Shown here piece by piece: positions 45,006 to 54,709 of a stretch of 64,000 nucleotides of DNA. The notes under the pieces were generated by a model. It ran no database searches. It saw only the letters and a program-made list of their open reading frames with translations, and was not told where the DNA came from. The number at the start of each line of letters is the position of its first letter. Positions within the stretch are counted from its first letter, which is position 1. Origin of the DNA: Proteobacteria bacterium UBA7415 (GTDB taxonomy: Bacteria; Pseudomonadota; Gammaproteobacteria; Arenicellales; Arenicellaceae); contig DKML01000009.1 of assembly GCA_002470515.1 (NCBI GenBank), positions 15,681 to 79,680 of the forward strand, given 5' to 3'. Made by a program: the position numbers and the translations under genes.

Positions 45006-45869
45006 TTACTCAAGCTCATCCGCTATTTCAATAGCTCGTAAACGAGCGGCCTCAAAAGCTTGTTCAACAATGCCGTCTAAGTTTGAGGATGCAAATGAAT
45101 TGACCGCCTGCTCAGTAGTCCCTTTTGGTGAGGTAATATCGCTTCTCAAGCGAGTGAGTGGCTTATCAGAAGCGGCCACTAATAATGCCGAGCCGCGCGC
45201 AGTTTGAACAGCGAGTATTTTTGCAGAGTCTTCATCTAGTCCTGCTTTAATAGCGGCCGCGATCATGCTCTCTAATAGCAACATGAAATAAGCTGGGCCA
45301 CTACCCGAAAGCGCGGTGACTGTATCGATGTCGCTTTCTGAATCTACCCAAATGCTGAGTCCTACAGTAGACATAATCGAGTCAGCAAGCTCTTTGTGAA
45401 CGCTACTCGTATTGCTAGTAGCGAAGAGCCCTGTGGCGCCTTCACCTATTAAGGCTGGAGTATTGGGCATGGCGCGCACAATTGCTAGAGGCGCATCGAC
45501 CCAAGCTTGAATAGACTTGGTTCTTACACCGGCTGCAAGCGATATTATTAGAGGTTTCTTAAGGCTAATGGTATCCAGATTAGCGATTACAGCTGTTTTA
45601 AAACCTTGTGGTTTAACAGCAATGATCAATACATCAACTGCTTCAATTAGTTGCTCTGCAGAGGCGAATGCGGTTATTCCAAACGCCGCACATAATGCTT
45701 CGTTCTTAGCTGCGTTACGGTCGTGTACAAAGATCTGGTTCGGCGAAAATACTCCACTTTTTTTGGAGAATTGGGTTGCGCCAAGGGACGTTTCGCCAAC
45801 CAGTCCACCGATTATCGCCGAACTCATATTGCCGCCACCTAAAAAACCGATTTTTATCTCTGAATTCAT
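45006..45869 (-). CDS. proC: Pyrroline-5-carboxylate reductase
   Basis: A 287-residue cytoplasmic enzyme for the last step of proline synthesis. The Rossmann motif IGFLGGGNMSSAIIGGL is at the N-terminus, VRAMPNTPALIGEG in the middle, and the dimer-domain SGSGPAYFMLLLESM and SPKGTTEQAVNSF at the C-terminus. It has a small insertion near residue 33 (ATQFSKKSGVF) compared with the E. coli protein. It clusters with yggS and yggT. Confidence 0.94.
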   Translation of the reverse strand: MNSEIKIGFLGGGNMSSAIIGGLVGETSLGATQFSKKSGVFSPNQIFVHDRNAAKNEALCAAFGITAFASAEQLIEAVDVLIIAVKPQGFKTAVIANLDTISLKKPLIISLAAGVRTKSIQAWVDAPLAIVRAMPNTPALIGEGATGLFATSNTSSVHKELADSIMSTVGLSIWVDSESDIDTVTALSGSGPAYFMLLLESMIAAAIKAGLDEDSAKILAVQTARGSALLVAASDKPLTRLRSDITSPKGTTEQAVNSFASSNLDGIVEQAFEAARLRAIEIADELE

Positions 45870-45902
45870 GCTGCTAAGTGTAACTTAGTTTCGGGCCTTT
45901 GA

Positions 45903-46652
45903 TTAGCTCGCAGGGCGAGCACCAAATAAATCGGTTCCTATTCTAATCATCGTGCTTCCTTCTGCAATGGCAGCTTCTAAGTCATTTGACATGCCCATAG
46001 AGAGAGAGTCCATCTGCAAACCAAACTCTTGGTTAGTGTCTTCGAGTAAGCTGCGCGCCGTTGCAAATATCTTTCGTTGTTCTAAGGCGCTGTCTCGAGG
46101 GGCAGGGATTAGCATAAAGCCACGACAATCAATGTTACTAAAGCCCTGAATAGATTCTAGGGTAGGGCGTATGCTCTGTGCCGTAATTCCGGCCTTAGTG
46201 TCTTCGTTATCAAGGTTTATCTGCAGTAGGATGTTTAACTTAGGCAAAACTTCTGTGGATGTAAATTGCTCGGCTAAGCGGCGTGCAATTTTTTGTCTGT
46301 CCACGCTATGAACCCAATCAAAATTGCGTGCGATCAATGCCGTTTTATTAGATTGGATTGCACCAATGAAATGCCAATTAACAGAAAACCCTGTTAGCTC
46401 TTCCTTTTTATCGAGGGCTTCTTGTAGGTAATTCTCGCCGAGATCGGATAAGCCGTTTTGGCAGAATGCTTTAAGTAGCTCGGCTGTTTGCTTCTTGCTT
46501 GCTCCAATCAGTCGCACAGAATCGGGCGTACGACCGGCGCATTGTTCGGCTTGAGCGATTCTGTGGCGAACCTGTTGCAGACGGTCTGCGGCGTACTGAA
46601 GATTTTGCATTCGCTGTGAATTCGGTAAATTGTGAGTATACTTACGAGACAT
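45903..46652 (-). CDS. yggS: PLP homeostasis protein (YggS/PLPBP)
   Basis: A 249-residue (from ATG 46652) or 235-residue (from ATG 46610) PLP-binding protein of alanine-racemase barrel fold. It manages free PLP and amino-acid balance rather than catalysing a reaction. The PLP lysine is in LIGASKKQ (Lys53 or Lys39), with NYLQEALDKKEEL, WHFIGAIQSNK and the phosphate-binding MGMSNDLEAAIAEGSTMIRIGTDLFG. The shorter start fits family N-termini better, but neither has a strong ribosome-binding site. Confidence 0.92.
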   Translation of the reverse strand: MSRKYTHNLPNSQRMQNLQYAADRLQQVRHRIAQAEQCAGRTPDSVRLIGASKKQTAELLKAFCQNGLSDLGENYLQEALDKKEELTGFSVNWHFIGAIQSNKTALIARNFDWVHSVDRQKIARRLAEQFTSTEVLPKLNILLQINLDNEDTKAGITAQSIRPTLESIQGFSNIDCRGFMLIPAPRDSALEQRKIFATARSLLEDTNQEFGLQMDSLSMGMSNDLEAAIAEGSTMIRIGTDLFGARPAS

Positions 46653-46780
46653 CGATCAATAAAGTGGCCCTAAACGTCTACCTAGTAATTGTAGCGGCTA
46701 TGAGTAGCTACTGAGTAGATTCTTCCCAATTTATAACTAGATTCTTTTAATTGAGAGTCTTAACCAGATACAGTCTCGCT

Positions 46781-47818
46781 ATGGATGTCGCCGAACTACT
46801 TGCGTTTAGTGCCAAAAACAAAGCCTCTGACTTACACCTCTCGTCGGGCCAGCCTCCAATCATCCGCGTGGACGGCGACATAAAGCGCATTAACTTGCCT
46901 GAGATTGATGCTGAGACCGTGCTAAAAATGATTTACGACATCATGAATGATGCGCAGCGAAAAACTTACGAAGAGAGACTTGAAGTGGATTTCTCTTTTG
47001 ATATTCCAAGTGTCGCACGATTCAGGGTCAACGCATTTAATCAAGACCGCGGCCCTGCGGCCGTGTTTCGAACTATTCCGTCGGTGGTCCTGAGCCTAGA
47101 TGAGCTAATGGCGCCTTCGGTGTTTCGAGAAATATGCATGAAACCAAGAGGGCTTGTTTTGGTGACCGGGCCAACGGGTTCAGGTAAATCTACGACCTTA
47201 GCGGGGATGATTGACTATATTAACGAGAGACAGCACTCTCATATCCTTACCATTGAAGACCCTATCGAATTTGTACATCAGAGCAAGAGGTGTTTGATCA
47301 ACCAGCGAGAACTGCATAAAGATACACACAGTTTTGATGCTGCTTTGCGTTCGGCTCTACGTGAAGACCCAGATATTATCTTGGTCGGCGAGCTGCGTGA
47401 CTTAGAAACAATTCGTCTCGCTATGACGGCGGCGGAGACCGGACATTTAGTATTCGCCACGTTGCATACAAGTTCCGCGCCTAAAACGATTGACCGTATT
47501 GTAGACGTGTTCCCTGGCGACGAAAAATCGATGGCGCGTTCGATGTTGTCGGAGTCACTTCAGGCCGTTATAACTCAAACGCTTTTAAAACGTGTTGGCG
47601 GTGGGCGTGTAGCGGCACACGAAATAATGCTGGGTTCATCGGCGATTCGAAACTTGATTCGTGAAGATAAAGTGGCGCAAATGTATTCAATGATCCAAAC
47701 GGGTCAAAGCGAAGGCATGCAAACGCTTGATCAGTGCTTGGAAAGCTTGGTTCGACAACGTCAGATCACCCCAGGTGATGCTCGCCTTCGAGCGGTCGAG
47801 AAATCTAAGTTCGCATAG
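46781..47818 (+). CDS. pilT: Type IV pilus retraction ATPase PilT
   Basis: A 345-residue hexameric ATPase that depolymerises type IV pili to power twitching and DNA uptake. The start is set at ATG 46781 (MDVAELLAFSAKNKASDLHLSSG), the family start; the frame continues to a TTG at 46751. Walker A is GPTGSGKST (130-138), with HILTIEDPIEFVH, EDPDIILVGELRD (Walker B) and the AETGHLVFATLHT His box. The usual AIRNLIRE retraction motif is present. pilU follows after 19 bp. Confidence 0.95.
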   Translation: MDVAELLAFSAKNKASDLHLSSGQPPIIRVDGDIKRINLPEIDAETVLKMIYDIMNDAQRKTYEERLEVDFSFDIPSVARFRVNAFNQDRGPAAVFRTIPSVVLSLDELMAPSVFREICMKPRGLVLVTGPTGSGKSTTLAGMIDYINERQHSHILTIEDPIEFVHQSKRCLINQRELHKDTHSFDAALRSALREDPDIILVGELRDLETIRLAMTAAETGHLVFATLHTSSAPKTIDRIVDVFPGDEKSMARSMLSESLQAVITQTLLKRVGGGRVAAHEIMLGSSAIRNLIREDKVAQMYSMIQTGQSEGMQTLDQCLESLVRQRQITPGDARLRAVEKSKFA

Positions 47819-47837
47819 CGAGATCAGCAGAAAGTAT

Positions 47838-48989
47838 ATGTTTAAGATGGCTGATCTACTTCGCACCATGATGGTCAAAAATGCATCGGATCTTTTTATA
47901 ACGACCAACGCGACGCCTTGTTTTAAGGTTGATGGCAAGATATTTCCGATCGCGGGCGAAGCGTTGAACGGCAAAATGTCTCAAGAGCTTTGTTACTCGA
48001 TAATGAACGAGGAACAACGTCGTCAGTTTGAGTCTGAGAAAGAGTGTAACTTTGCTATTCACCCTAAGAAAATTGGCCGCTTTAGGGTTAATGTATTCGT
48101 TCAACAGGGTCACGTGGGTATGGTGATTCGTGCCATTAAGACTAATATCCCTTCGGTTGAAGAGCTGAAAATCCCTAAAATTTTGGAAAAAATGATCATG
48201 CGTCAGCGTGGTTTGCTTATTTTCGTAGGGGGCACAGGAACAGGTAAGAGTACAACGATGGCGTCATTGGTAGATTACCGTAACCGTAATTCCCAAGATC
48301 ACATCATTACCATTGAAGACCCCATTGAGTACCTTCACACGCACAAGCGATCGATCGTAACGCAGCGCGAAGTTGGTGTGGATACTGATTCTTTTGAAAA
48401 CGCGTTAATTAATGCAATGCGGCAAGCGCCAGACGTTATTCAAATTGGTGAAATACGCACTCGCGAAACCATGGACAGCGCAATCGTGTTTTCTGAAACT
48501 GGGCATTTGTGTATTGCTACGTTACACGCCAATAATGCATACCAAGCTTTGGACCGTATATTTAATTTTTTCCCTGCTGATCGCCGCGATCAACTGGCGA
48601 TGGATTTAAGTCTAAATTTGTATGGATTGGTCTCTCAACGTCTTATTCCGATTAAAAATCGAGAAGGTCGTGTACCCGCTGTCGAAGTATTGATTAACTC
48701 TCCGAGGATCGCGGACATGATTAAGGATTATCGGATTGACGAGATCCGAGGCGCGATTCGTGCCTCCACAGAGGCGGGGATGCAAACCTTTGATCAGTCG
48801 TTGTTTGCGCTACACGAGCAAGACCTGATTTCGTACGACGATGCAATCAAAAACGCTGAGTCTGAAAACGATTTGCGCTTAAATATTAAGCTACACGGCA
48901 AGGACGCTAAGCTGACAGAATTTGGCGAGACGATGGAAGACGTTAGTATTGAAGCAGATGATGATCCAAACGCCAGTAACTTTCGTTAA
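47838..48989 (+). CDS. pilU: PilT-dependent retraction ATPase PilU
   Basis: A 383-residue PilT paralogue that assists PilT in forceful retraction. The start is ATG 47838 (MFKMADLLRTMMVKNASDLFIT), with MADLL at 47847 an alternative; a longer frame into pilT is not credible. Walker A is GGTGTGKST, Walker B APDVIQIGEIRTRE, and the His box is SETGHLCIATLHANN. The C-terminal acidic tail (ETMEDVSIEADDDPN) is typical of PilU and absent in PilT. Confidence 0.94.
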   Translation: MFKMADLLRTMMVKNASDLFITTNATPCFKVDGKIFPIAGEALNGKMSQELCYSIMNEEQRRQFESEKECNFAIHPKKIGRFRVNVFVQQGHVGMVIRAIKTNIPSVEELKIPKILEKMIMRQRGLLIFVGGTGTGKSTTMASLVDYRNRNSQDHIITIEDPIEYLHTHKRSIVTQREVGVDTDSFENALINAMRQAPDVIQIGEIRTRETMDSAIVFSETGHLCIATLHANNAYQALDRIFNFFPADRRDQLAMDLSLNLYGLVSQRLIPIKNREGRVPAVEVLINSPRIADMIKDYRIDEIRGAIRASTEAGMQTFDQSLFALHEQDLISYDDAIKNAESENDLRLNIKLHGKDAKLTEFGETMEDVSIEADDDPNASNFR

Positions 48990-49027
48990 TAAACTTGAGT
49001 AAACTGACTTGAGTTAACCGGACTGAC

Positions 49028-49942
49028 TTAATTGCTGAGCATCAAAGACAGTAGAGCCATTCTTACGGGCACGCCATAACTGGCTTGCTGAAAATAAACA
49101 GCATTGGGCAGGTCGTCAGCCGTGACATCGATCTCATCAATTCGCGGTAGTGGATCGAGTATCAATGCCTGTGTTGCTGCCACCATGTCGTAACTGAGTC
49201 TATAAAACCGTCGGTGTTTGTCAAAGATGCTTTTATCAGCAAAGCGCTCTTCTTGCAGTCGATTAACATAAACAACATCGTAATCGAGTTTGTCCGGCAG
49301 GCCTTTAATCTGCGTGCATCGAACCCCAGCGGCCTCGAGCTCGCTGATCATTGCGGGTGGCGGCGCGAGCTCAGATGGGCCCATAAAGCTGAATTCATTG
49401 TTGGGGTATTGAGACAGCAACCGAGTCAAAGAGTGAATGCTTCTGGACTGCAATGAATCGAAACCAAACACTATCTTGAGGTTGTCTAAGCGACCAATGT
49501 GTTTCTCGATTGTAAACGCATCGATGAGTGCTTGCGTTGGATGTTCGTTGCCGCCATCGCCTGCGTTAATAAACGGTACGTCGCTACAGTCAGCGGCCAT
49601 TTGAGCGCTGCCGGGTTGCGCGTGGCGCATCACGATAATGTCTGAATACCCTGCGACAATTCGAATCAGATCTTCCAGGCTCTCGCCTTTTTCAAAAGAC
49701 GTAGAAGTGGCATTTTGAGCAAAGATTGTTCCCGCGTTCAAGCGTTGCGCCGCACTCTGAAAACTCAACATGGTTCTAGAGCTGGGCTCAAAAAAGAGTA
49801 AAGCGACGATTGCATTTTCGAGACTGCCGACGCGGCCTTTGGATTCAATGGCAGTTTGCATTTTATGAGCACTCTCAAAAATGGTGGCCACTGTGTCTGG
49901 CGTCAATTGATGTGACGAAATCAGTGATTTAAAAGGCAGCAT
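49028..49942 (-). CDS. pyrB: Aspartate carbamoyltransferase catalytic subunit
   Basis: A 304-residue enzyme of pyrimidine synthesis. The carbamoyl-phosphate loop FEPSSRT (51-57), SSFEKGESLEDLIR-like loop, the GDGGNEHPTQALID block and DPLPRIDEI are all present. No pyrI, pyrR or pyrC follows or precedes it here. In Pseudomonas-type genomes pyrB sits with pyrC and ruvX; here ruvX is 61 bp upstream on the same strand. Confidence 0.94.
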   Translation of the reverse strand: MLPFKSLISSHQLTPDTVATIFESAHKMQTAIESKGRVGSLENAIVALLFFEPSSRTMLSFQSAAQRLNAGTIFAQNATSTSFEKGESLEDLIRIVAGYSDIIVMRHAQPGSAQMAADCSDVPFINAGDGGNEHPTQALIDAFTIEKHIGRLDNLKIVFGFDSLQSRSIHSLTRLLSQYPNNEFSFMGPSELAPPPAMISELEAAGVRCTQIKGLPDKLDYDVVYVNRLQEERFADKSIFDKHRRFYRLSYDMVAATQALILDPLPRIDEIDVTADDLPNAVYFQQASYGVPVRMALLSLMLSN

Positions 49943-50003
49943 AAATGTAGGGTCTCAAGGGCAGTTAGCGGCACGAGAATATCATAAAAGGGTGTGATTT
50001 CAC

Positions 50004-50429
50004 TTATGCATTTGGCTCGTTGTAGGCGCGAAGCCATGTCTCAAGAATAAGGCAAGCGGCCACTTGGTCACGTAACTCACGACGCTTGCTCGGAGAATAG
50101 TCGCGCTCACTTAACAATTCGTTGGCGTTAACTGTTGTCAGTGTTTCATCTACTAAAGCTGTAGCAATTTTGTGTTGTTGCTGAATATGGCTTATCAAGC
50201 GGTTTGCCGCTTTTTTGAGTGCAGGATCAGTATCGCTTACTAGCCCTAAAACGATCATTGTTGGCTGCCAGTCTGCGATCGCCTGATCTACCTTTAACCA
50301 GTCGTGACGCCCTTTAGCAACGTGAATTGTGCCCGCTGGCTGCGCATGAACCGAGCTAGCTTGAGCCACGGCCAAGCCGGTGCGCTTCAAACCAACATCA
50401 AACGCTAACACCGTAGAATGAACACTCAT
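50004..50429 (-). CDS. ruvX: Putative Holliday-junction resolvase / pre-16S rRNA nuclease YqgF
   Basis: A 141-residue RNase H-fold nuclease. The first catalytic Asp is in LAFDVGLKRTGLAVA, with VDETLTTVNANELL and the C-terminal RRELRDQVAACLILETWL. In E. coli YqgF completes 16S rRNA 5' end maturation. The gene lies between tonB and pyrB, and the usual intervening yqgE is absent. Confidence 0.92.
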   Translation of the reverse strand: MSVHSTVLAFDVGLKRTGLAVAQASSVHAQPAGTIHVAKGRHDWLKVDQAIADWQPTMIVLGLVSDTDPALKKAANRLISHIQQQHKIATALVDETLTTVNANELLSERDYSPSKRRELRDQVAACLILETWLRAYNEPNA

Positions 50430-50468
50430 GTGTCAGCATCAGTTCTGTGTTTGACTGACCGGCTAGGC

Positions 50469-51347
50469 TCATTGCATTGCATTGTTTGAAAAGCCCTGTT
50501 GTGAGTCAAATTCGAAGGAGCGCGTTATGACTAATACATTAATGTTGTCGAAATACTGTTCGTCTGGAAAAGGATCAAAAGGCGAGGCTTCGCGCAATAG
50601 GCGCTTGGTGTAATCGTTGAGTACACGGTGTCGAGAAGGGTGATCGAGTACGATTTTGCTCAGTGTTCCGTTCTCGGCAATTTCGACTGACACAATCACA
50701 ATGCCCACTAACTGCTGCTCTCTAATCTGCCTTGGCATATTGGCATTTCCCACTCGCTGCACTTTTTCTATCCATTTGCTCAGATAACGAGCTGCTTCCG
50801 TTGCTTTGGTGGTTGGTGATAGAAATTCTTTGCGTGGTCGTTTTTGATAGTCAACCCAGTCTTTTTTAAGCTTTGCGATTAATCTTTCGCGCTCTAGCTG
50901 GCGTACTGATTTAGTGGTAATTAGGTCCGGTCCCGTGGCTTTTTCGGGCGTCTTAATTTGAGCCTCCTCGGGTTGCTCCCGTGCGATTGTGATATCGCTA
51001 GAATTACTCACTAGAAGGTCGTCGGGCGCAATGGTTGTTTGAGACTGACTTGACGCGGTTTTCTTGATTGACTCTATCGGCATTGGATTTACAGCTTCGA
51101 ACGGCAGCGGCGTCTGCGCTTCCAGTTCTTCTTTGCCGCCGCCTGTGTTGTCTTCTACGGAGATTGTTTCGGCGTCCTCGTCTCTGAGGTTGTTGGAAGA
51201 ATTGATGAGAACAATGTCTAGATTGTTGTCGTTGTTGTTGCGCGAGGCGATATCAGGCATCCGAAAACTAACGCCAAGAATAATAATGGCGTGCACCAAC
51301 GCTGCAAAAAACAGCGCGATACTGAAGATGTCGCTTTTTTCAACCAT
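50469..51347 (-). CDS. tonB: TonB-family energy transducer
   Basis: A 292-residue protein with an N-terminal signal-anchor (about 8-27, FSIALFFAALVHAIIILGVSF). A long, acidic and Ser/Thr-rich periplasmic spacer replaces the usual Pro-Lys repeats, with a coiled basic segment (RQLERERLIAKLKKDWVDYQKRPRKEF). The TonB C-terminal domain is at about 205-285 (GIVIVSVEIAENGTLSKIVLDHPSRHRVLNDY, REASPFDPFPDE). It lies directly downstream of gshB, the conserved gammaproteobacterial place. No exbB/exbD are nearby. Confidence 0.88.
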   Translation of the reverse strand: MVEKSDIFSIALFFAALVHAIIILGVSFRMPDIASRNNNDNNLDIVLINSSNNLRDEDAETISVEDNTGGGKEELEAQTPLPFEAVNPMPIESIKKTASSQSQTTIAPDDLLVSNSSDITIAREQPEEAQIKTPEKATGPDLITTKSVRQLERERLIAKLKKDWVDYQKRPRKEFLSPTTKATEAARYLSKWIEKVQRVGNANMPRQIREQQLVGIVIVSVEIAENGTLSKIVLDHPSRHRVLNDYTKRLLREASPFDPFPDEQYFDNINVLVITRSFEFDSQQGFSNNAMQ

Positions 51348-51359
51348 TCAGACGATGTA

Positions 51360-52307
51360 CTACTTGCCTAGTTTTGCATCGATGGCATTGAGCATATCAA
51401 GAGCGATATTAGTATCGTAGGCTTCATTAATTTCCTTAATGCACGTAGGGCTCGTAACATTGATCTCAGTAAGTCGGTCGCCAATAACGTCTAGTCCTGC
51501 AAAAAGAATACCGCGTTCAACTAGCTTAGGGCCAACTGCCTCAGCAATCTGAAAATCGCTCTCGCTCAATGGCTGAGGTACGCCAGATCCGCCCACGGCA
51601 AGATTGCCACGAGTTTCTCCTTTAGCCGGAACCCGTGCTAGTGAGTAAGGTACAGCTTTTCCGTCCACCATTAAAATACGTTTGTCGCCTTCCGAAATTT
51701 CTGGAATAAATGTTTGCGCCATCGCAAATCTGCTTTCATGTTGCGTTAACGTTTCAATAACGACGCCGACATTAGGTGAGCCCTGGGTGAGGCGAAAAAT
51801 CGATGCGCCGCCCATGCCGTCTAACGGCTTTAATATGATGTCGCCATGTTCGGCTAAAAAAGCGCGGAAATCTTTGGCTGAGCGTGAAATTAAAGTTTCT
51901 GGGCAAAGATCAGGGAACCAAGCGCAATAAGCTTTTTCGTTACAGTCACGAAGAGCTTGCGGCCTGTTGACCACCATCGCTCCTTGGCGTTCAGCGAGTT
52001 CTAGAATATAGGTTGCGTAGACGTATTCCATATCGAATGGAGGGTCCTTGCGCATTAAAATCGCGTCGAGATCACCTAAAGGTTGACGCTCTACGTCTCC
52101 TAGGTCAAACCAATGGTTTTTATCTTGGTGAGCCGTAAGGGGTCTGGCGTCGCCTAAGGCGACGCCATTCATAATGGAAAGGTCATTCATCTCGAGATAC
52201 TGAACCTGCCAGCCAAGTTGCTGTGCTTGCCAAATCATCTCAAAAGTACTGTCTTTTTTTATGTTGATGGAGCCGATTGGATCCATGACAACGCCGAGTG
52301 TACGCAT
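51360..52307 (-). CDS. gshB: Glutathione synthetase
   Basis: A 315-residue ATP-grasp enzyme that joins gamma-glutamylcysteine and glycine. Seen: VVMDPIGSINIKKDSTFEMIWQAQ at the N-terminus, ILMRKDPPFDMEYVYATYIL, ILKPLDGMGGASIFR, VPAKGETRGNLAVGG and the late NVTSPTCIKEIN. Length is typical. It is the first gene of the gshB-tonB-ruvX-pyrB run (12-61 bp gaps), all on the minus strand. Confidence 0.95.
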   Translation of the reverse strand: MRTLGVVMDPIGSINIKKDSTFEMIWQAQQLGWQVQYLEMNDLSIMNGVALGDARPLTAHQDKNHWFDLGDVERQPLGDLDAILMRKDPPFDMEYVYATYILELAERQGAMVVNRPQALRDCNEKAYCAWFPDLCPETLISRSAKDFRAFLAEHGDIILKPLDGMGGASIFRLTQGSPNVGVVIETLTQHESRFAMAQTFIPEISEGDKRILMVDGKAVPYSLARVPAKGETRGNLAVGGSGVPQPLSESDFQIAEAVGPKLVERGILFAGLDVIGDRLTEINVTSPTCIKEINEAYDTNIALDMLNAIDAKLGK

Positions 52308-52474
52308 AGGAATTATTGTCTAATTGAATTAAGAATATTCTGATTCACTAAAAAGCTAGTTTGGGTAGAAGGGCGGTGAAGCATTAATTTCAATGCCGAT
52401 AATACTACCTGCATTGCTCGATGTGTTATTAAACTCCACTACTGTGAAGAAAAACCCTATCAAACAGAACCATT

Positions 52475-53020
52475 ATGATTGAAACAGAACGTTTATTGCT
52501 TCGGCAATGGCAAGATTCAGATTTGGTGCCCTTTGCGCAGTTGAACGCGAATGCTCACGTTATGCGTCATTTTCCTAGCACGCTTAGTCGAACGGCCAGT
52601 GATGCATTAGTGCACCGTCTAAGTATAGCGATTGATGACAATGGACATGGTTTTTATGCCGTAGAGCGTAAAAGTGATGGTGTTTTTATTGGTTTTATTG
52701 GAGCGAATAAGAGTGGCTCCGACCTACCGTTTGCGCCCTGCGTAGATATTGGCTGGAGGCTGGATCAACAGTTTTGGGGGTGTGGTTTCGCTACCGAGGG
52801 CGCTGTAGCGGTTCGGGATGACTGTTTTGCACGCTGTGATTTGCCAGAGATTGTTTCGATGACGCCTGTATTAAATACTGAATCAGAAAGTGTAATGCGC
52901 AAGATTGGAATGCGTAAGGAACAAGGCACGTTTACGTATCCTGGAATGACAAGTGATCACCCTTTAGCAGAACACCTGCTGTATCGTTTGACGCGTAATC
53001 AATGGCAAGCAATCTCTTAA
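52475..53020 (+). CDS. GNAT acetyltransferase, RimJ/RimL type
   Basis: A 181-residue acetyltransferase of the protein/ribosome type (Acetyltransf_3). It begins METERLLLRQW-like (IETERLLLRQWQDSD), with the VDIGWRLDQQFWGCGFATEGAVAVRDD acetyl-CoA block and VLNTESESVMRKIGMRKEQGTFTYPG. Many such genes occur per genome; the substrate is unknown. Confidence 0.88.
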   Translation: MIETERLLLRQWQDSDLVPFAQLNANAHVMRHFPSTLSRTASDALVHRLSIAIDDNGHGFYAVERKSDGVFIGFIGANKSGSDLPFAPCVDIGWRLDQQFWGCGFATEGAVAVRDDCFARCDLPEIVSMTPVLNTESESVMRKIGMRKEQGTFTYPGMTSDHPLAEHLLYRLTRNQWQAIS

Positions 53021-53110
53021 CTGCGCGGTCGATTGCTGTCAACTCTACAATAGACTCTTATGCCATCCTTTAGAGAGAGGAATGGCGCTAGCCCGTACTG
53101 AGCCCCCTAA

Positions 53111-54508
53111 TTAGCTCGCACCTAGCAAGAAATAGCATAGAGCGCTAATGATTACCGCAAAAATCAGGTTCAGGCGCAATCCTTCTCGCATCATGTCTTG
53201 TACGGTCACACCGCCGGTTGCATAAGCTATAGCGTTTGGTGCGGTCGCCACTGGAAGCATAAACGCGCATGATGCAGATATTGTGGCAGGAATCATTAGT
53301 AACCCGGGCTCAATACCAGAACTCATGGCTGTAGCGGCCAGTATGGGCAGCACCAAAGTTGTGGTTGCGACATTAGAGTTAAGTTCTGTGAAGAACGTGA
53401 TGCTTGCGCAGACCAATAACATAACTAAATAGATTGGCATACCAACGATGGCTGAGCTCATGCCGTCACCAATAATCTCGGCAAGACCACTTGCAAAGAA
53501 TGCGGTAGCGATAGTGATGCCGGCAGCAAACATCAGCAGAATGCCCCAAGGTATATCAGTGGCTGTTTCCCAATCCAGCAAGCCACCGCCTTTTTCTGAG
53601 CGAACAATAAACATAAGCGCGGCACCCAGCAATGCGATCGTAGAATCGCCTACGTTAGACATATTAAGCAGTTCAGACAATCCACCCAGCGGTTGTGATC
53701 GAAAGACCCATAGAACGATGATAAAGAGAAAAACGGTGACAACCCATTTTTCGTCCCGAGTCCAAGCCGTGTTCTCAGGCAGTTGTGGATCACAGGAACC
53801 TTCGACATTGCGAGTTAGCCATACCCATGCGGTTGGCAATAATACGATGACTATAGGAACTCCGATTACTAACCAATTCAGAAAACCGAATTCCTCGCCG
53901 ACGGCTTGCTCGTAGATACCGGCAAAAATCACGTTCGGCGGCGTACCAATGAGCGTTGCGATACCGCCGATAGAACAGGCGTAGGCTACAGAAATAATGA
54001 GCGGCACAGTAAGACGCGGGTCGTCTATTTGGCGCAAACAGGCAAGCACAATGGGCATGAGCATTAAGCACGTTGCGGTATTACTGATCCACATAGACAG
54101 CAAGGCCGCTGACAACATAAACGCCAAAACCAGCATCTTGTTGCCATGCTTGGCGCTGGCATTGCTGCTTACAAAGCGCAAAATGGCGATCGCGAAGCGT
54201 TTATGCGCACCAGATCGCTCCAAGCCTTTGGCCATAATAAAACCGCCCATCAGCAGTAAGATAATATGTGAGCCTAGTCCCGCTGCAGATTCCTTATGGG
54301 TCAGGATCCCAAGTATTGGGAACCCAGCAAAGGGAATTAACGAGGTCGCAGGGATTGGAATAGCTTCGGTTGCCCACCACCACGCCACTAACATCGTCAG
54401 GCCGGCGGTCGCGCTTGCGGTATAGCTTACTTGGTAGGCAAGCATGATCAGGCATAGGCCTAGTGCAAGAAGTGGTCCAAGAATAATGTGTAGTGAGTTC
54501 TTGCTCAT
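53111..54508 (-). CDS. SLC13/DASS-family sodium-coupled anion transporter
   Basis: A 465-residue carrier for dicarboxylates or sulfate. Both Ser-Asn-Thr type motifs are visible: MWISNTATCLMLMPI in the first repeat and FFTELNSNVATTTLVLPIL in the second. The IGTPPNVIFAGIY loop and the late LPVATAPNAIAYATGGV are also typical. About eleven helices are predicted. Oxaloacetate, malate or succinate import would connect it to the oad pump, but the substrate is inferred only from family. Confidence 0.9.
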   Translation of the reverse strand: MSKNSLHIILGPLLALGLCLIMLAYQVSYTASATAGLTMLVAWWWATEAIPIPATSLIPFAGFPILGILTHKESAAGLGSHIILLLMGGFIMAKGLERSGAHKRFAIAILRFVSSNASAKHGNKMLVLAFMLSAALLSMWISNTATCLMLMPIVLACLRQIDDPRLTVPLIISVAYACSIGGIATLIGTPPNVIFAGIYEQAVGEEFGFLNWLVIGVPIVIVLLPTAWVWLTRNVEGSCDPQLPENTAWTRDEKWVVTVFLFIIVLWVFRSQPLGGLSELLNMSNVGDSTIALLGAALMFIVRSEKGGGLLDWETATDIPWGILLMFAAGITIATAFFASGLAEIIGDGMSSAIVGMPIYLVMLLVCASITFFTELNSNVATTTLVLPILAATAMSSGIEPGLLMIPATISASCAFMLPVATAPNAIAYATGGVTVQDMMREGLRLNLIFAVIISALCYFLLGAS

Positions 54509-54709
54509 AGGTGAGGTAATGCCTGAGTTAATAAAAGTGAGTGTTTGGAGTAGACTAAAGCTCGTGTAACAAACATGGAGTATTTGGGTAGGTATTGATA
54601 GACTACACCGAAATTAGGCCTTGAGTAGGCCACCATCGATGTCTGTTATACGATATCTACTATTCATGTAATGCGAATTGCAATACGAAACGCCAAGACG
54701 AAACATACT

